64,000 nt of DNA from Diplolepis rosae (taxonomy: Eukaryota > Arthropoda > Insecta > Hymenoptera > Diplolepididae): NCBI GenBank assembly GCA_030998225.1, contig JAPYXD010000293.1, forward strand, positions 124,001 through 188,000. Direction: 5' to 3'. Both the position numbers and the translations under genes were made by a program. Below the pieces are notes generated by a model. It was not told where the DNA came from, did no database searches, and worked only from the letters and a program-made list of their open reading frames with translations. This document shows positions 11,280-23,012 of the stretch, in pieces (position 1 is the stretch's first letter; each line of letters opens with the position of its first letter).

Positions 11280-11660
11280 ATTAAATAAAAAAATGTTATC
11301 AGGATAATTTGTAGAGATTCATGAGCACCATCAAAAATTAGTATTGAAATTTTTGATTTTTTCAAAAAGTTATTTTCAAAAACACAAAAGTAGTGCGCAA
11401 TCACTCAATTTTGATTGGCTGTGGCTGGTTAACGAAATTGTCCTTACTTTTTCGGCTCCGATAAAGTGTGCCAAAGCTCAATTCAATCTGATAATTCTAT
11501 CGATAGTTACGCCGCACACGAGCTACTACAGACAGACAGACAGACACTTTCATAAAAACCGTTTTTTCTGACTCGGGGGGCCTCAAAACGTAAAGATTTG
11601 ATGAAATTTTCGAAAGTCATTTTTCACATAAAACCAGTACCTTCTCATCCATGATGAGAA
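11280..11660 (-). repeat. GTCTG-rich dispersed repeat, copy 1
   Basis: This segment, read on the minus strand, matches 51600-52160 and 40360-40700 on the plus strand. Shared landmarks are GGTTTTTATGAAAGTGTCTG followed by a run of CTGTCTGT, then a GATAGAATTATCAGATTgaa stretch. It is a multicopy family of unknown class; no protein is encoded. Confidence 0.7.
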
Positions 11661-12508
11661 TGTAAAAATTCTATGTATACATTAATCCGGTCATTTTCTA
11701 TTATTTTGCATGAAAGACATAATTTTAAATTATATTGCATAATTTTCGACGGCCTTTGAATTTCGCAATGTCAGAAGTTGTAATATGTCTAAGATTATAA
11801 GTTGAAAAAGATAAGTGTCAGTGGTTTTGTAACTGATGAAACTTATCAACAATTTCATTGTAAATGTTCAAAATAAATTTTTTAACAACCATCGTTCAAT
11901 TGCATGCAAAGTAAATATATTTTTTTGTAATACGGGCACGAGAACAACGGGCGCGCGTCGAAGCGCGTTACGCGCTCTCAGTAAAACGTTTCTATCTTGT
12001 CAAGTATTGCTTCAACCAACATCACTTTTTGCCAAAAACTTTTTCAAACGATCCTCACCAACTCCTCCGCTGGAAGTTTTTCCTAGCTTCAATAGGAAAA
12101 AACTTCCTATCATGTCGAAAAAAAATTTATTGATTTCCAACCGTCGCTGATAAATTAATAAATAATGATAATAATATCATATTTTTCGAAAATTCTATGA
12201 TTTCGGTGCCGAGTATAGCATCATGGGAATTAACAAACCTAATTTCAACAAAATCGGTTGAATATTAGTTGAGTTTCAGTAATTTTAGTTCCAAACGGCA
12301 TTGATTTTCGAAGGTATGAAAAAACCTATTGTTTATTTTACAGTGAATAAACAATTTATCAGGGAAGAAAATTAATAAAACAAAAAAGATGCGCTTTATT
12401 GAGCTGAACATCACAGTATTTTTTGTTTACCGTTTTAAAAAAAAAAAAAATTTTCGCCTTGGTTTGAAAAGTGGACAATACTTGTACCCGTTTTCGAGCG
12501 GAGAGGCC

Positions 12509-13140
12509 ATAGTCCAAGCAACAGGGTATTTGTTATGACATTATTTATTTCAGAAAACGGACTGCGACATCAGAAGAAAGGTTGGACATAGAGTAATTGT
12601 GTCGTGTTTTGAACATCGAAATATGATTTATAAATTTTTTATCAACATTTAAGACCAAAAAATCGCACTTTTTTTAGTTTTTTGTTTATAACATTAAAGG
12701 TAATTATCCAATCTTGACGACATCACTTGATAAGTTGTAGACAATTGAATTGCAAACAAAATGAGCCGTCGCTCGATCTGATTGGATAATTCAAAGCGGA
12801 GGAAGTTCGGAAAAACCGGGAAATTTAGCTTTTGTTAAAAAAATTAATGTTTCAGTTAATTTTTAACTTTTTAAGTTGAGGTTTGGTGGAAAAGTAGCAG
12901 ACTTTATGCTCTTCAAATGTACGAAAAACGGACACTTTAAGATAATACGTTTCCGCGCTATTAACACTTTAATTTATTTAATGCGTTAATTGTAAAATGT
13001 CTGCTTGCCGCAGAGGTGGTCCGATTTTTATTTTGAAAACGGCTTTTAAAAATATAAATCAAGCACAACAGAACGTCCATCTTGGTTTTTCGCTAAAATG
13101 TTGCGAAGTTTATTAAAAAAGTCCCAAACATGGCTCCAAA
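12509..13140. repeat. Reversed fragment of element IR-1
   Basis: Starting immediately after the large palindrome with CATAGTCCAAGCAACAGGG, this stretch is the reverse complement of about 640-1275, diverging slightly. Its far side ends near 13140. No gene. Confidence 0.8.
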
Positions 13141-14187
13141 CGCCTGAACGCAGCAAAGTGACTCAGTGATAATTTTTTTTTTATTGCATAAGAAGCTCCC
13201 TGAAGGTCCTAAGAATGATGCCCAATAGGTTTTTCGTAGGGCGGGGCATAGAAGATTAGAGGTTTATCAAAATTATAGTACTTCTTTACGTTATTAAAAC
13301 TAAGCGCGTTTTTCTCGAAACTGACTTTTTTAATTCGGCAAGTTACGCCATTTAAACAATTTTTAACCGATTATCATAAATATTGTTTTAAATAAAAGAA
13401 TCTTTAATTATCTAGTGGAGTACCTACGATTTTTAAGATAGTAATTGCCGATTTCACATATAGACGAGAGGCATCTCACACTGGAGTCAAATAAAATCGT
13501 ACGAACGTTGTTGATCATTGTTTGACGATTTTGTACGATTTCATACGACGTCAACGCTAAACAATTGACTCCCAATTTTTGAGATCGTGTGCATTCAGCG
13601 CGTCAAATTGACGCATTAAACGCGTGAATGCACAATTAATTTGGATGAATTTGACGACCTCAAGCGCTGAATACAAGCGGTAGACACATAACGTACTGAT
13701 TTCACGTTATCGACACTGCATCTTCCCTTTCACTTACGATTTCAAACGTTAGGCATAGTAAGATCGAACGACTCAGAACGACTAAAAGTTTTAAACATAG
13801 CTATTTGCAAAATAATTTTAACTTATCAATTATTTAGCATCCTATGGCATCAATACAAATATACATTGCAAAAAGTTTTCTTAATTTCATAATCACCACG
13901 AAGGTCAGCTTTTCTCAAATATCCGTTTTCGTAGGAAAAATATGAAATTGATTTCAAAACCTATTTATTTTATTGAACAATATCGATCTTATTAATGATT
14001 TTATTTATTAATTCACACTCATATAAATAAATTTTTTCTGATCACTAGAGTTACGTTTGATTAGTGTTTGTTAGGCTAAGGATGTCATTATCGATTTTTG
14101 GCCATTTCTTTATAGAAGTACTCGATTATCGTCATAAGATTCGATTAAACATCATAAATATAATATTTTCCAATTTTTTTTAACAGC
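13141..14187. other. Unassigned AT-rich stretch
   Basis: No supported gene. About 13480-13760 is richer in CG dinucleotides and has short repeated words (CGTACGA, TTGACG). It could be remnant regulatory or transposon sequence; nothing definite can be said. Confidence 0.4.
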
Positions 14188-14535
14188 CTTAGCGAATCGG
14201 CTGAACGCTAGGTAGCAATATAACTCATGAAAGCCACAAAATAAATATTTAACTTGTTTGTATCCCTATTCTACGTTGAACCGTAATGGAGATATGTAAT
14301 AATTTTATTTATTAACGCTAAAAGTTTTAAATATATATGCATTATATTTTTTATAGTTTTAGCGTTAATAAATAAGATAATTGCATATTTCCATTACGGT
14401 TCAACATTAATTTTAATGTAGAATAAGGATACAAACAAGTTAAATATTTATTTTGGTGCTTTCATGAGTTATATTGCTACTTTACTCTAGGTTTACGCTG
14501 TAGCGTAAACTTAGCGTTCAGCCGATTCGCTAGGG
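14188..14535. mobile_element. Palindromic MITE, ~348 bp
   Basis: The left end CCTTAGCGAATCGGCTGAAC and the right end GTTCAGCCGATTCGCTAGGG are inverted copies, and the arms match along ~150 bases to a short centre near 14345. The right arm has an extra short hairpin (GTTTACGCTGTAGCGTAAAC). No protein. Confidence 0.85.
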
Positions 14536-15202
14536 AGGATAAATAGAAGTTTAAAAGAAACAACTTTGATGACCTACATTTCATTCTAATCTCTAGAAAT
14601 AAGCGATATTCACAATATTTCGGATTGGTTTTTTAAAAAAAATCACTAAAAACCAATATTTAAATCTTGAGATATTTTTTTTATATTAGATTATAAAAAC
14701 AACGTTAATTTATCGCGCATCTGTGCGAGTCTTGACTATATGGTAAGGGTCTGACGTTCACTGACATAACTTGAGCGATATCGGACGATTTCGCTTGAAT
14801 TCTCACTGAATTCGTGCGACTTCACGTAATGATAGCTAAGATTTTGCGGATCTTCACCGATTTCCTCCGTTAAACAACAGATAGGAGCGACCTCTTCCAA
14901 CTTTTCAAAACCCTTACGAACGCATACAGAAACTGTCGATTTTGGGAATGCGATTTTCGCGTTTTCCACTCCATTGACAGATTTCGTGCGTATTTTTCTT
15001 TGACTTTCAGCGTTATAGACGTTGAATTTTTAAGTGAGATGTCCCTTGCATATAGATGTCTTTGACCATCTTTTTGAATGGCTTCTCTCAATGTCATGAT
15101 TTTTTCCTTCTGGCATTTGTTATCTGTCACTCTTAGCTTGCTTTACAAACAAATTGCGCATAATTTCGTTTACAGTTTACAGAGTTTGGCATCAACTTTA
15201 AG
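14536..15202. other. Unassigned stretch upstream of a mariner relic
   Basis: Two overlapping minus-strand frames (14736-14969 and 14870-15130) show no known motif and are probably chance or decayed sequence. The 5' end of the mariner element should lie at the right margin, but its terminal repeat is no longer recognisable. Confidence 0.4.
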
Positions 15203-15712
15203 ATGAAGAGTAAAAACGAGCATTTTCGTCATCTTTTGCTTTTTTTATTTCCGTCAAGGAAAGAACGCAGCACAGGCTGCTAAAAGGTTACGTTATGTGT
15301 ATGGTGAAAAAGTCTGAAAAAACAGACAGTGTTGAAATTATGAATTGATAAATTCCGCTCTGGGGATTTTCCACTCAAAGATGAGCAACGTTCAGGTCGG
15401 CCAAATGAAGTTGATGATGACCAAATCGAATTGAAAGAAATTCTTTTAACAAAACGCTTTAACGCTTGTGGTTTGCATCTTAAACACAATGAACTCGATC
15501 CTTTTGTAAAACGAATTATCACTGGTAATAAAAAATTGATTGTTTAAAATAACGTCGTTCGAAAGCGATCATGGCCCAAGCGTGATGAACCACCACAAAC
15601 AACATCGAAAGCTGAATTGCATCAAAAAAAGATTATGCTGTCTGTTTGGTGGAATTGGAAAGGTGTGGTATTTTTTGAGCTGCTTCCAAGAAACCAAATG
15701 ATAAATTCGGAT
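15203..15712 (+). pseudogene. Mariner transposase, N-terminal part, decayed
   Basis: From an ATG at 15203 the translation shows mariner landmarks across frameshifts and stops: EHFRHLLLF, then KNAAQAAKRLRYVYGE (first HTH), FRSGDFPLKDEQRSGRPNEV (linker), a deletion of the second HTH, DPFVKRIITG, then KRSWPKRDEPPQTTSKAELH and SVWWNWKGVVFFELLP. The first catalytic position reads GNKK where the family has GDEK, so the first aspartate is lost. The frame ends at NSD exactly where the P element begins; the remainder resumes at 23510. Confidence 0.85.
15705..15712. other. 8-bp target-site duplication, left
   Basis: ATTCGGAT here is repeated exactly at 23510-23517, flanking the P element. An 8-bp duplication is characteristic of the P superfamily and of hAT. 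Joining across it restores the mariner reading order, which confirms that it is a genuine insertion scar. Confidence 0.95.
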
Positions 15713-15822
15713 CAGGCTGGTGCATCGACCATGTATGTGTATGTCTTAGTAGAGTATTTTATCATCCGGCTAGTGAACTAAAAAGACAGATGGCGCTCTG
15801 ATCAGGTGGTCTGACTTTCCCA
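15713..15822. repeat. P-element left terminal and subterminal inverted repeat
   Basis: CAGGCTGGTGCATC forms the terminus; AGATGGCGCTcTGATCAGGTG lies at about 15786-15805. Both pair with the right end at 23407-23509. The region between the terminal and the subterminal blocks is not conserved between the two ends, as in P elements where transposase binds internal sites. Confidence 0.9.
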
Positions 15823-16396
15823 TTCAAATGCATTGCAAAAATGATGAAAATCAATTAAAAATAATTATTTCGTTCAGTAATAAAAAGTTAACAGTTATAT
15901 AAATACGAGAATAAAGTTCATACTGATTATTAATTTCAAAAAAATAAAGAAAATAAGTAATTTATAATTGTAAAGTTGATTTTAAGCGAATCTTTTTCAA
16001 ATCTTATGTTGTAGCCATTGAACTTCCACATTTTGAAAAGTATCAACAAATTGTTGTCATTAAATACTGCTTTATACCTTTAATATAAAATTTATTAAAA
16101 CTATTACCAAAATATTTAAATACGTTAAACAAAATAATGATGGAAATAAATATAATACTGGGCGTCCTATTCTGATTTGTTTTAATATGCCTGCTTCCTC
16201 AGAAATTATTCGGGACAGTTTATTTAAATGATACGCTTTGTATTTTTTAAGAAAAAAAATTGTTTTTGAAAATAATATGTATAATTTTTGATAATTGGGG
16301 TGGGTTCGAATGATAAACGAAGTTTTAACAATTAATTATTTTTTAATGCGAAAATATATTTCATTATAAATACAATTTACAAAATTAAATCAAAAA

Positions 16397-17194
16397 TTAT
16401 AATTTGATTTTGATTGCTGTATCAAGTGCTACACAATCGTGACATTTTTTCCTTGCAGCATTTAATTTTTCTTCATCACGAATTTGTAGCATTTCGTTCT
16501 TCGCTAGTTCCCGCATTCTCAAAGTTAGGTACTCGTGAATTATTATAGCAATTAATTCTCTAGTGTGTTCCTCGCAGGGGAATGAAAAAATGTTATTCGC
16601 TGTTACATCATTCAGGACTAATTGGTAAACATTGCGGAATTTGCAGTTTTCAGCGAAAGACCGTTCAATAATCTTAAGAAGGTTGAACAATCGAGTGCTT
16701 GGATGTATGAGACCTTGCTCACTAGCTAATATAGTCACTGGTTGTTTAGCCATTAATTGTTCACCTGACTCATTAACAGAGGAAAGGAAAGCAACTCGAC
16801 AAAGTGTACACTTGATATAACTATTCAACCGTTGACATAAAAGCCCAGTGCTGTAATAGATTATACAATCTACAACTTCTGGAAGGGTATAGTCATGATC
16901 AAGAACGTTCATAAAATTAGAGAAATCATCCTCTTCTCTAATGACGATGTTCAGCTTTTCTTTAATTTCATTTAACGCTTCTGACTTTTTGTCTTTAGCC
17001 GTTCCATAAATTTCCTTGATTCTAGCAATAGACATTAAGGGAGAAGATTCCATTTTAGTGGAGATCGAACAATTCCCTAATTTTGGAGACTTCAAAATAC
17101 TAAACATAGTCAAAATTTTATAAATTTGTAGAAACGTTGGAGTTGATGGATGGTCATTGGCTCCTCCAGCTTGTCTCACTGAACCGAAGAATCG
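16397..17194 (-). pseudogene. P transposase final exon (C-terminal catalytic region)
   Basis: After acceptor TTTTACCTTAG the exon begins RFFGSVRQAGGANDHPS, a signature of P/THAP9 transposases (FFG..R..GG.NDHP), and runs open for about 265 residues to a stop at 16397. Further down are LPEVVDCIIYYSTGLL and a C-terminal basic, helical segment. The last catalytic acid is expected in this part; I cannot assign it with certainty. It joins in frame to the previous exon ending NPLE. Confidence 0.85.
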
Positions 17195-17925
17195 CTAAGG
17201 TAAAAGGAATGATTTTAGGAAGGAAATTAATCAGGATTCAAGTTGTACACATTATGAGAATAGTTTTTCGTGAGGAAGGTTTTTCAAAAATTTATGTTCT
17301 GTCCCATATACATTAAATAAATGTGAATTAAGTGAAAAAAGTTGATCTAAAACTTATGCAAAAACTTAAACCTCGTGAAAAACGTTTTAACATCTGATAA
17401 GTTACATATTCAAATTCAATAGGCTTAGGAAATGCTTTTACGTAAATTCAATCTTATATAAATTTATTTGAAGAAACATATACTAATCTCTGGCAAGAAC
17501 TAGCTATCTTTTAAATTAAAATGAGAATTTAGTAAATCTAAATGAGTCAAAATATACATAATTTTTATACCTTATTCAAAAATCATCAGAAATTATATTA
17601 AACGTATTGCTTTTCAAGATCAAAAATTTCCTTTGCAGAAGAATATTCAAATAGGTAATTTATTTTCTGAGAAGTTTTGAGGAAGATAGAAATTAACGAG
17701 GGGAAAATAAATGAAAGAATAAAGGTTTTGTATGAAATTATGAAAAGAAATGAAAATCCTTTTCCTAACTTCACGATAGGAATAAAAAGCATCATGAATG
17801 TATCATATATGAATCATACATGTACAATCCCATTGGTTGTGTCTATAAAAAAAATATTGAAAATATGAGTACCAATTACATGTTTTACAAAATCGAATAA
17901 GAATACAAAATAAACATAAAGTTAC

Positions 17926-18132
17926 CTCCAACGGATTCTGATTGATCTTTCCAGTAAGCACGTACTCACAATCGTGTTCTGTTATCAAATAATGAGTCAA
18001 GTCAATTGTTGAACGCAAAGTTACTCTTAAACCTTCAGCAGTGTTATCTGTCAAAAAGTTATTCTTTGTTAGGATTCCGTCCTGAACTCTTTGTTCCCAG
18101 TCATTAAGCCATTGCAAAGACTCTTCAATTAT
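17926..18132 (-). pseudogene. P transposase internal exon
   Basis: Acceptor CCCTTAAAG precedes IIEESLQWLNDWE; the exon continues LTDNTAEGLRVTLRSTIDL and YVLTGKINQNPLE, then donor GTAACT at 17925. The block TxEGLRVTLxST.DLxxYLL...YVLTGKINQ is highly diagnostic for P transposases. No lesion is seen in this exon. Confidence 0.88.
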
Positions 18133-18216
18133 CTTTAAGGGAAATTTTAATTTAAAATATAATTAGCGAAGTGTTTTAAAAATATTATAGAAAGAAAAGT
18201 ATGTATGAAAAGTAAC

Positions 18217-18366
18217 CTTCAAATTTGTACTTGACAGAGAAAGACCTTCTAACGGTTTCAGGTTGTTCAAAACGTCAAATAAATTGTTGAATTTTTCACA
18301 GAACTCGGCAGTGGCTTCGCCACCTTGCAATCGTTTATCATACGCCTGATAGTATCTCAGAGCTTA
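18217..18366 (-). pseudogene. P transposase internal exon
   Basis: Translation gives ALRYYQAYDKRLQGGEATAEF and NNLKPLEGLSLSSTNLK, followed by donor GTTACT. This corresponds to the alpha-helical insertion domain of P transposases. Its acceptor is obscured because a transposon sits a few bases upstream (18374-18967). Confidence 0.75.
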
Positions 18367-18373
18367 CGTCATA

Positions 18374-18967
18374 AAGGGTTTCCCAATAGGGGTGATATGA
18401 TTTTGAATGTCCCTATCGGGCTCATTTGAACTGAAATTTTTGACGTCTGCTGTCAGTTGTCATCAGTAAGGTTTGCCATTTAATCATGAGTAGTTTCACG
18501 CTTTCACAACGTTTGGAAATTGTCCAATTATTTTATCAAAATTCGAGAAGTTTTGTCGGTATTCAAAGAGCATATCGTGCAAAATATGGTCGTCATTCTG
18601 CTCCATCCGCGCTCTCAATTCGTCGAATAATCGATAAGTTGGAGAGTGAATTTACTCTATTGGATACTAAGCCTAAAAATCGTATGCGTACCGCACGTTC
18701 TACACAGAATATAGCCGCCGTAAAGGCCAGTATCGAGGAAAACCGTGAATTGTCCGTGCCACGCCGATCTCAGGAATTGGGCCTGTCCAGGATGACTACC
18801 TGGCGTATTTTGCGTTTGGATCTGGGCCTGCATCCCTATAAGATGATTCTGGCCCAAGAACTGAAGCCTAATGACCATCGTTTGCGTCGGGAGTTCGCGA
18901 ATTGGGCTCTGGAATATTCAGTGTTTTTTTCAATTTCAAAACATATCACCCTTATTGGGAAACCCTT
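18374..18967 (+). mobile_element. Tc1/mariner-type derivative inside the P element, 594 bp
   Basis: It has the same ends as the 7161-7918 element (AAGGGTTTCCC.. / ..GGGAAACCCTT) with flanking TA at 18372-18373 and 18968-18969. It sits in a P-element intron directly before an exon. It is shorter than its sister: the internal deletion begins earlier, so the coding part stops before the catalytic domain. The two copies are nearly identical, which implies recent movement. Confidence 0.92.
18486..18910 (+). pseudogene. Transposase N-terminal remnant (HTH domains only)
   Basis: Starting MSSFTLSQRLEIVQLF, this matches the 7273 frame almost residue for residue through NHRLRREFANWALE. It then breaks at the deletion and reads on into the terminal repeat. 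It retains both helix-turn-helix segments and no catalytic residue. Confidence 0.85.
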
Positions 18968-19048
18968 TAGATTTACTTAGAATCTGAAAGGAAAACCTTT
19001 TTATCGAAAAAAAATTGCATTTTAAATAAGTAAAAAATTTTAAAGTAC

Positions 19049-19207
19049 CTGAATGGCATAAAATGCTCTCATTTTCAAAAAAGAATTTAATACTAAATGA
19101 TTCCTAGTTATTTTTGGGCACAATATTTTCTTCTCTGGTTTGGGCCTGTCCAATTCATAAACAATATAAAAGTAGTACCAATCAATGAATTCCTCATCAG
19201 GATGCAC
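19049..19207 (-). pseudogene. P transposase internal exon
   Basis: Translation reads HPDEEFIDWYYFYIVYELD, then CPKITRNHLVLNSFLKMR and FYAIQ, followed by donor GTACTT. The PKIT..H...NSF.KMR.FYA.Q pattern is typical of P transposases immediately after the SD.CHLIKC block. No stop is present in this exon. Confidence 0.8.
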
Positions 19208-19209
19208 CT

Positions 19210-19763
19210 TTAATTACATATTTAGACATTTTATCAGATGGCAAATATCAGAAAAAGCGAAAACTTTTCGTTTCTCATTCAGCGGATGCGCAAATCAATT
19301 GTTTAAATTGTCTTTTTTCCCAAAAATTCCCAATTCGCTCCAGAATTTGCGGTTTGTAGTTGCACCATCACATACGAAACCGTGGATGAGAGCTCCTACT
19401 CTTTCAAGCATGACTATGGCCTGAACTACTAATGTTGCTAAAACAACTCCTGTTGTCGGACCTTTACTGGTAAATACAGCAATTGGCTGTGAGTAGAAAT
19501 CATACAAGGGCTGATACATCAAAACAAGTCCATGATCAGCTTTGTCCTCAATACCAGTGGAAGTTCCCTCATTTGTACCAAAATCAGTTAATCCTTTATA
19601 AGACATCGTTTTTTGGTCTAATGCGATGTTCTGTCTTGTTTGAATTTCATCTAAAAGCAAAACTCCATGTCTTTGTAATGGCGACTTTTTGGAAAAGTGT
19701 TCCTTTAAAACTTCCATAATCTTGTCGTCAAAACCACATGGAGTATCAATCATGGATAAGTAC
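19210..19763 (-). pseudogene. P transposase catalytic exon with in-frame stop
   Basis: Acceptor TTATTTAG is followed by G-TAC, joining in frame to the previous exon to give RKYLSMIDTPCGFD. The RNase-H-like fold is clear: GVLLLDEIQTRQ carries the first catalytic aspartate and GFVCDGATTNRKFW the second acid region. At 19295-19297 TGA interrupts the frame, but homology continues without shift (FAHPLNEKRKVFAFSDICHL), so the stop is a point nonsense mutation. Confidence 0.88.
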
Positions 19764-20180
19764 CTAAATAATGGAGTAGAATTTTTTTTTTAAATAACGT
19801 ACATATGTTTAAACATTTAATAAAAATCTTAAGGTACTTTTTTGCGGAGCAAAAATTTGGAGTTCAAAAAATGATTTCGGAACAATTACAACTCCTACTG
19901 ACTTCCTTTCTTGCTTCAAAATTTTTATATACTCCAAGTTAATTCTCAGATTAAAAAAAATGAAGAAAAGAAGTTTATATAATCTGGACGCAATTCATTG
20001 CCTTTTTTCTTAATTTTTTAGTTCGGAAAATTAACTTTGGGTGCTTGGAGTATAATAAAATTTTGTGGCAAGAAACTACGTCGATAGCAGTTGTAATTGT
20101 TTAGAAATCAATTATTGAATTCCGAAATTTTTCTCCGTGAAAATCCCTTAATATTATATTGTAATTATCGATATACTTAC

Positions 20181-21379
20181 TTTCGAATAGTCCTAGTGCA
20201 TGGCAGAACTAAAAAATTGTTGTCACGTAAAAAATTGTAGGTTGTTGGTGACTTCATATGTAACAGTAGGCATAACATTATCCACTCATCTGAGTACTTT
20301 CGACTCTTTACACTCTTATTTTTTGATGCTTTCAAAATTTCATTAATTGCTAGCCGCTCATTACCAGTTATGTTTTCTTTGTCCAAAAGTTTTTGTACTG
20401 ATAAGCTACACAGTTGAGACATTCTTTCCTGACATTTTTCAAGAACTTTTTTAAAAATAGTTATACGAGCAGAAACTCTTTTTTGATTGTTTTTACTTCT
20501 ACGAATCTGTTCCCTTAACAACTGGACTTTCTTCGTGTTTTGCTCATTCAAGTTTGATTCTTTTTGCAGTTATCAAACTCTCATTGACATTTAATTTACG
20601 TCTTTTCCTAGAAATAGTTTCCGCTGCACGATGACAATCTTTGCAAATTCCTTTAGAAGCAACGTCCGCAAATAAAATATAAGTACAGTTATTGTGTCTT
20701 AGAAAACCCTCTTTGTCTCGATGAGTTCTGGAATTTTGAAAGGACTCAATTACTCCTGGATTGGCACAGCCCCTACATAACGCAAATTTATCAACTGCTT
20801 CTATTACTTCCTCTATACTGTTCTTTGTCGTTACATTTTTCTCGATTCCCATTTTTTTTACATTAATAGGTTTCCCAAATATGGCAATCCATACTTCCAT
20901 GTTCTCCTTCATTACTACCTGCTTCGCTGAAACTGGTTCAATAATACCGTTTACTAATTTCCCTGTGCACTGGGAAAACTGAATCATCTTATAATCACCA
21001 AAATTTATACTGTGCCTTGCCCACGAAATGAGAAACTGAATACTTTTTTCGTCATTGAAAATGGTTTCAAATGTAATATTTTGCAGATGTTCAGAATCCA
21101 TAAAAGCGGGAACATCAGGAATTCCATTCGTAAATCTTTCGTTAGCTTTAGTTTGAGTCCCTTTCCCTTCAGTTTCTTTCCCGTTTTCAGTGCCTTCGAT
21201 CCATCCAGCAGTATTAATTGAATCTGCTTCAAAATTATTATCTTTGTCAGACTTTTCATCTCTAGGCTTTTCAAGCAAATTATTAGTTTTTTTTGGAGAT
21301 TTACGCTTTTTGACAAGAGATTTTGATAAATATTTTGGACAATTTGGGAATACTTGAGGGAGAGCTCCTTTTCTTAAAC
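20181..21379 (-). pseudogene. P transposase second exon with frameshift
   Basis: The exon carries VPRLRKGALPQVFPNCPKYL, the usual sequence just after a THAP domain, then a lysine/glutamate-rich linker. A cysteine-rich patch follows (FALCRGCANPG ... KGICKDCHRA), then a leucine-rich region, and it ends with SDEWIMLCLLLHMKSPTTYN and LPCTRTIR. Donor GTAAGT lies at 20180-20175. Near 20555 the frame changes by one base (AKRIKL / NEQNTKK), a clear lesion. The 5' splice acceptor is uncertain, and an open frame continues upstream to 21476. Confidence 0.8.
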
Positions 21380-21644
21380 GAGGGACTTTGTATTTGGTCA
21401 GAAAACGATTTAAAATGTTTAAAATACCAATAATATAATACAAATGAAGCCTATGCAGTTCCAGCAAATTGTTCATATATTTTAGTCTGAGAAAGTTTGA
21501 ATATTAATTTCGTTTTCAATTTGTTTTTTCATTTGATTCGAAAAGTATTAATGTAAATTATTAAAAAGGCCACTAAGAATATTGAGTAAATATATTAAAT
21601 TAATATTAATATTATATTAATATTAATTAATATCAAGTAAATTA

Positions 21645-22935
21645 TCATCCACGCAAATTAGACCTCAGGCAAAAATAGATAATTTTACTTTCAAGAATAG
21701 CAATATTATTATTGAAGGGCTATTTTGGAAGAGAAAAGATTAATTTCTATGAAAAAATTGGAAATACAGAAAAATAATTTTATTAATCAATTTTATTTTT
21801 CACCCAATTTTTTTTCTTATTGCTTTTCGCCAAATTTTAAAAAATTACGCGATTTTAATAAATTACAAATCACTTTTTCGAGAAAGAGATTCCCTACAGC
21901 TTAACCATTTCCAATTTTTGAAAATGATTAAATTATTATCAAATTCAGCAATTTGTTTATAAAAATTTCGTTTTAGAAAATGTTTTTTTTAATGTTTTCA
22001 GCCATTAAAAAATTTATATTTAAAAATCAGAAACGGTGAAGTTGTGGGAAATCTTTTCTCTGAAAAAATGATTCATGATTTATTAGAATCGCATAATTTT
22101 TTTAAAATTTGACGAAAAGCGATAAGAAAAAAAAATTGGGTAAAAAATAAAATTGATTAATAAAATTATTTTTCTGTGTTTCATATTTTTTTCATGTAAA
22201 ATAATCTTTTCTCTTTCAAAATAGCCCTTCAATAATAACATTGCTATTCTACAAAGCAAAATTATCTATTTTTTCCTGAGGTCTAATTTTTGTAAAAAAA
22301 TTTCAAGTAAAAATACATAATTTCGATATAAAGAATAGTAATATTATTATTCGGGATCATTTCAAAGAAAAAAGATTATTTTCCAAGAAAAAAATTTGAA
22401 ACATAGATGAATAATTAATAAATTTTATTTCTACCTTAACTTTTTTTCTTATTGCTTTATACCAAATTTAAAAAAATGTTAAGATTCTAATAAATCACGG
22501 ATCATTTTTTCGGGAAAAAGATTCTCTACAACTCAAGCGTTTCCAATTTTCTAGAATGAATAAATTATTACCAAATCAGCAATTTGTTTATAAGAACTTT
22601 GTTTTGGACAATTGATTTTTAATGGTTTCAGCTATTAAAGAATTTATTTCCGAAAATTGGGAACGGTAAACTTGTGAAGATTCTTTTTCCTAAAAAAATG
22701 ATTCGTGATTTATTAGAATTGCATCATTTTTTAAAAATTGATATGAAACGATAAGGAAAAAAGTCCAGGTAAAACAAAAATTTGTAAAATGCATTATTTT
22801 TTTGCATTTCAAATTTTTTCATGGAAAATAATCTTTTCTCTTTAGAATTAATCTTTTAATAATAATATTGCTATTCGTGAAAGCAAAATTATCTATTTTT
22901 GCCTGAGGTTTAATTTACGTGGACAAACTACCTTA
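21645..22935. repeat. Two adjacent palindromes in the first P-element intron
   Basis: About 21645-21960 pairs with 21985-22300, and a diverged second palindrome spans about 22300-22935. Both begin and end with words such as TAGACCTCAGGCAAAAATAG and its complement. The same family is at 50265-50935 and, fragmentary, near 3800-3950. No coding sequence. Confidence 0.75.
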
Positions 22936-23012
22936 AATAAACAATCATTACAATATCACATTTTTTTTAGTAACTATGCATAGAACACAGCATAAAGTAT
23001 ATTAAACTTTAC

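Larger units (their letters stand above)
7945..12508. mobile_element. Large palindromic element, ~4.6 kb, with ~850-bp arms
   Basis: About 7945-8790 is repeated as its reverse complement at about 11667-12508. The outer edges read GGCCTCTCCGCTCG.. and ..CGAGCGGAGAGGCC. The frames 8319-8618 and 11836-12150 are mirror copies of one arm sequence and are not two genes. The ~2.9 kb core holds an LTR-like sequence, a small fold-back, degenerate ~150-bp repeats and a GTCTG-rich dispersed repeat. The right edge abuts a reversed IR-1 fragment, so this element probably inserted into an IR-1 copy. Confidence 0.85.

Noticed and set aside
14736..15130. Overlapping minus-strand frames suggesting a gene
   Set aside because: No motif is recognised, and they lie next to decayed mariner sequence.
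20761..21221. Plus-strand frames opposite the P transposase
   Set aside because: Antisense shadows of the minus-strand exons.
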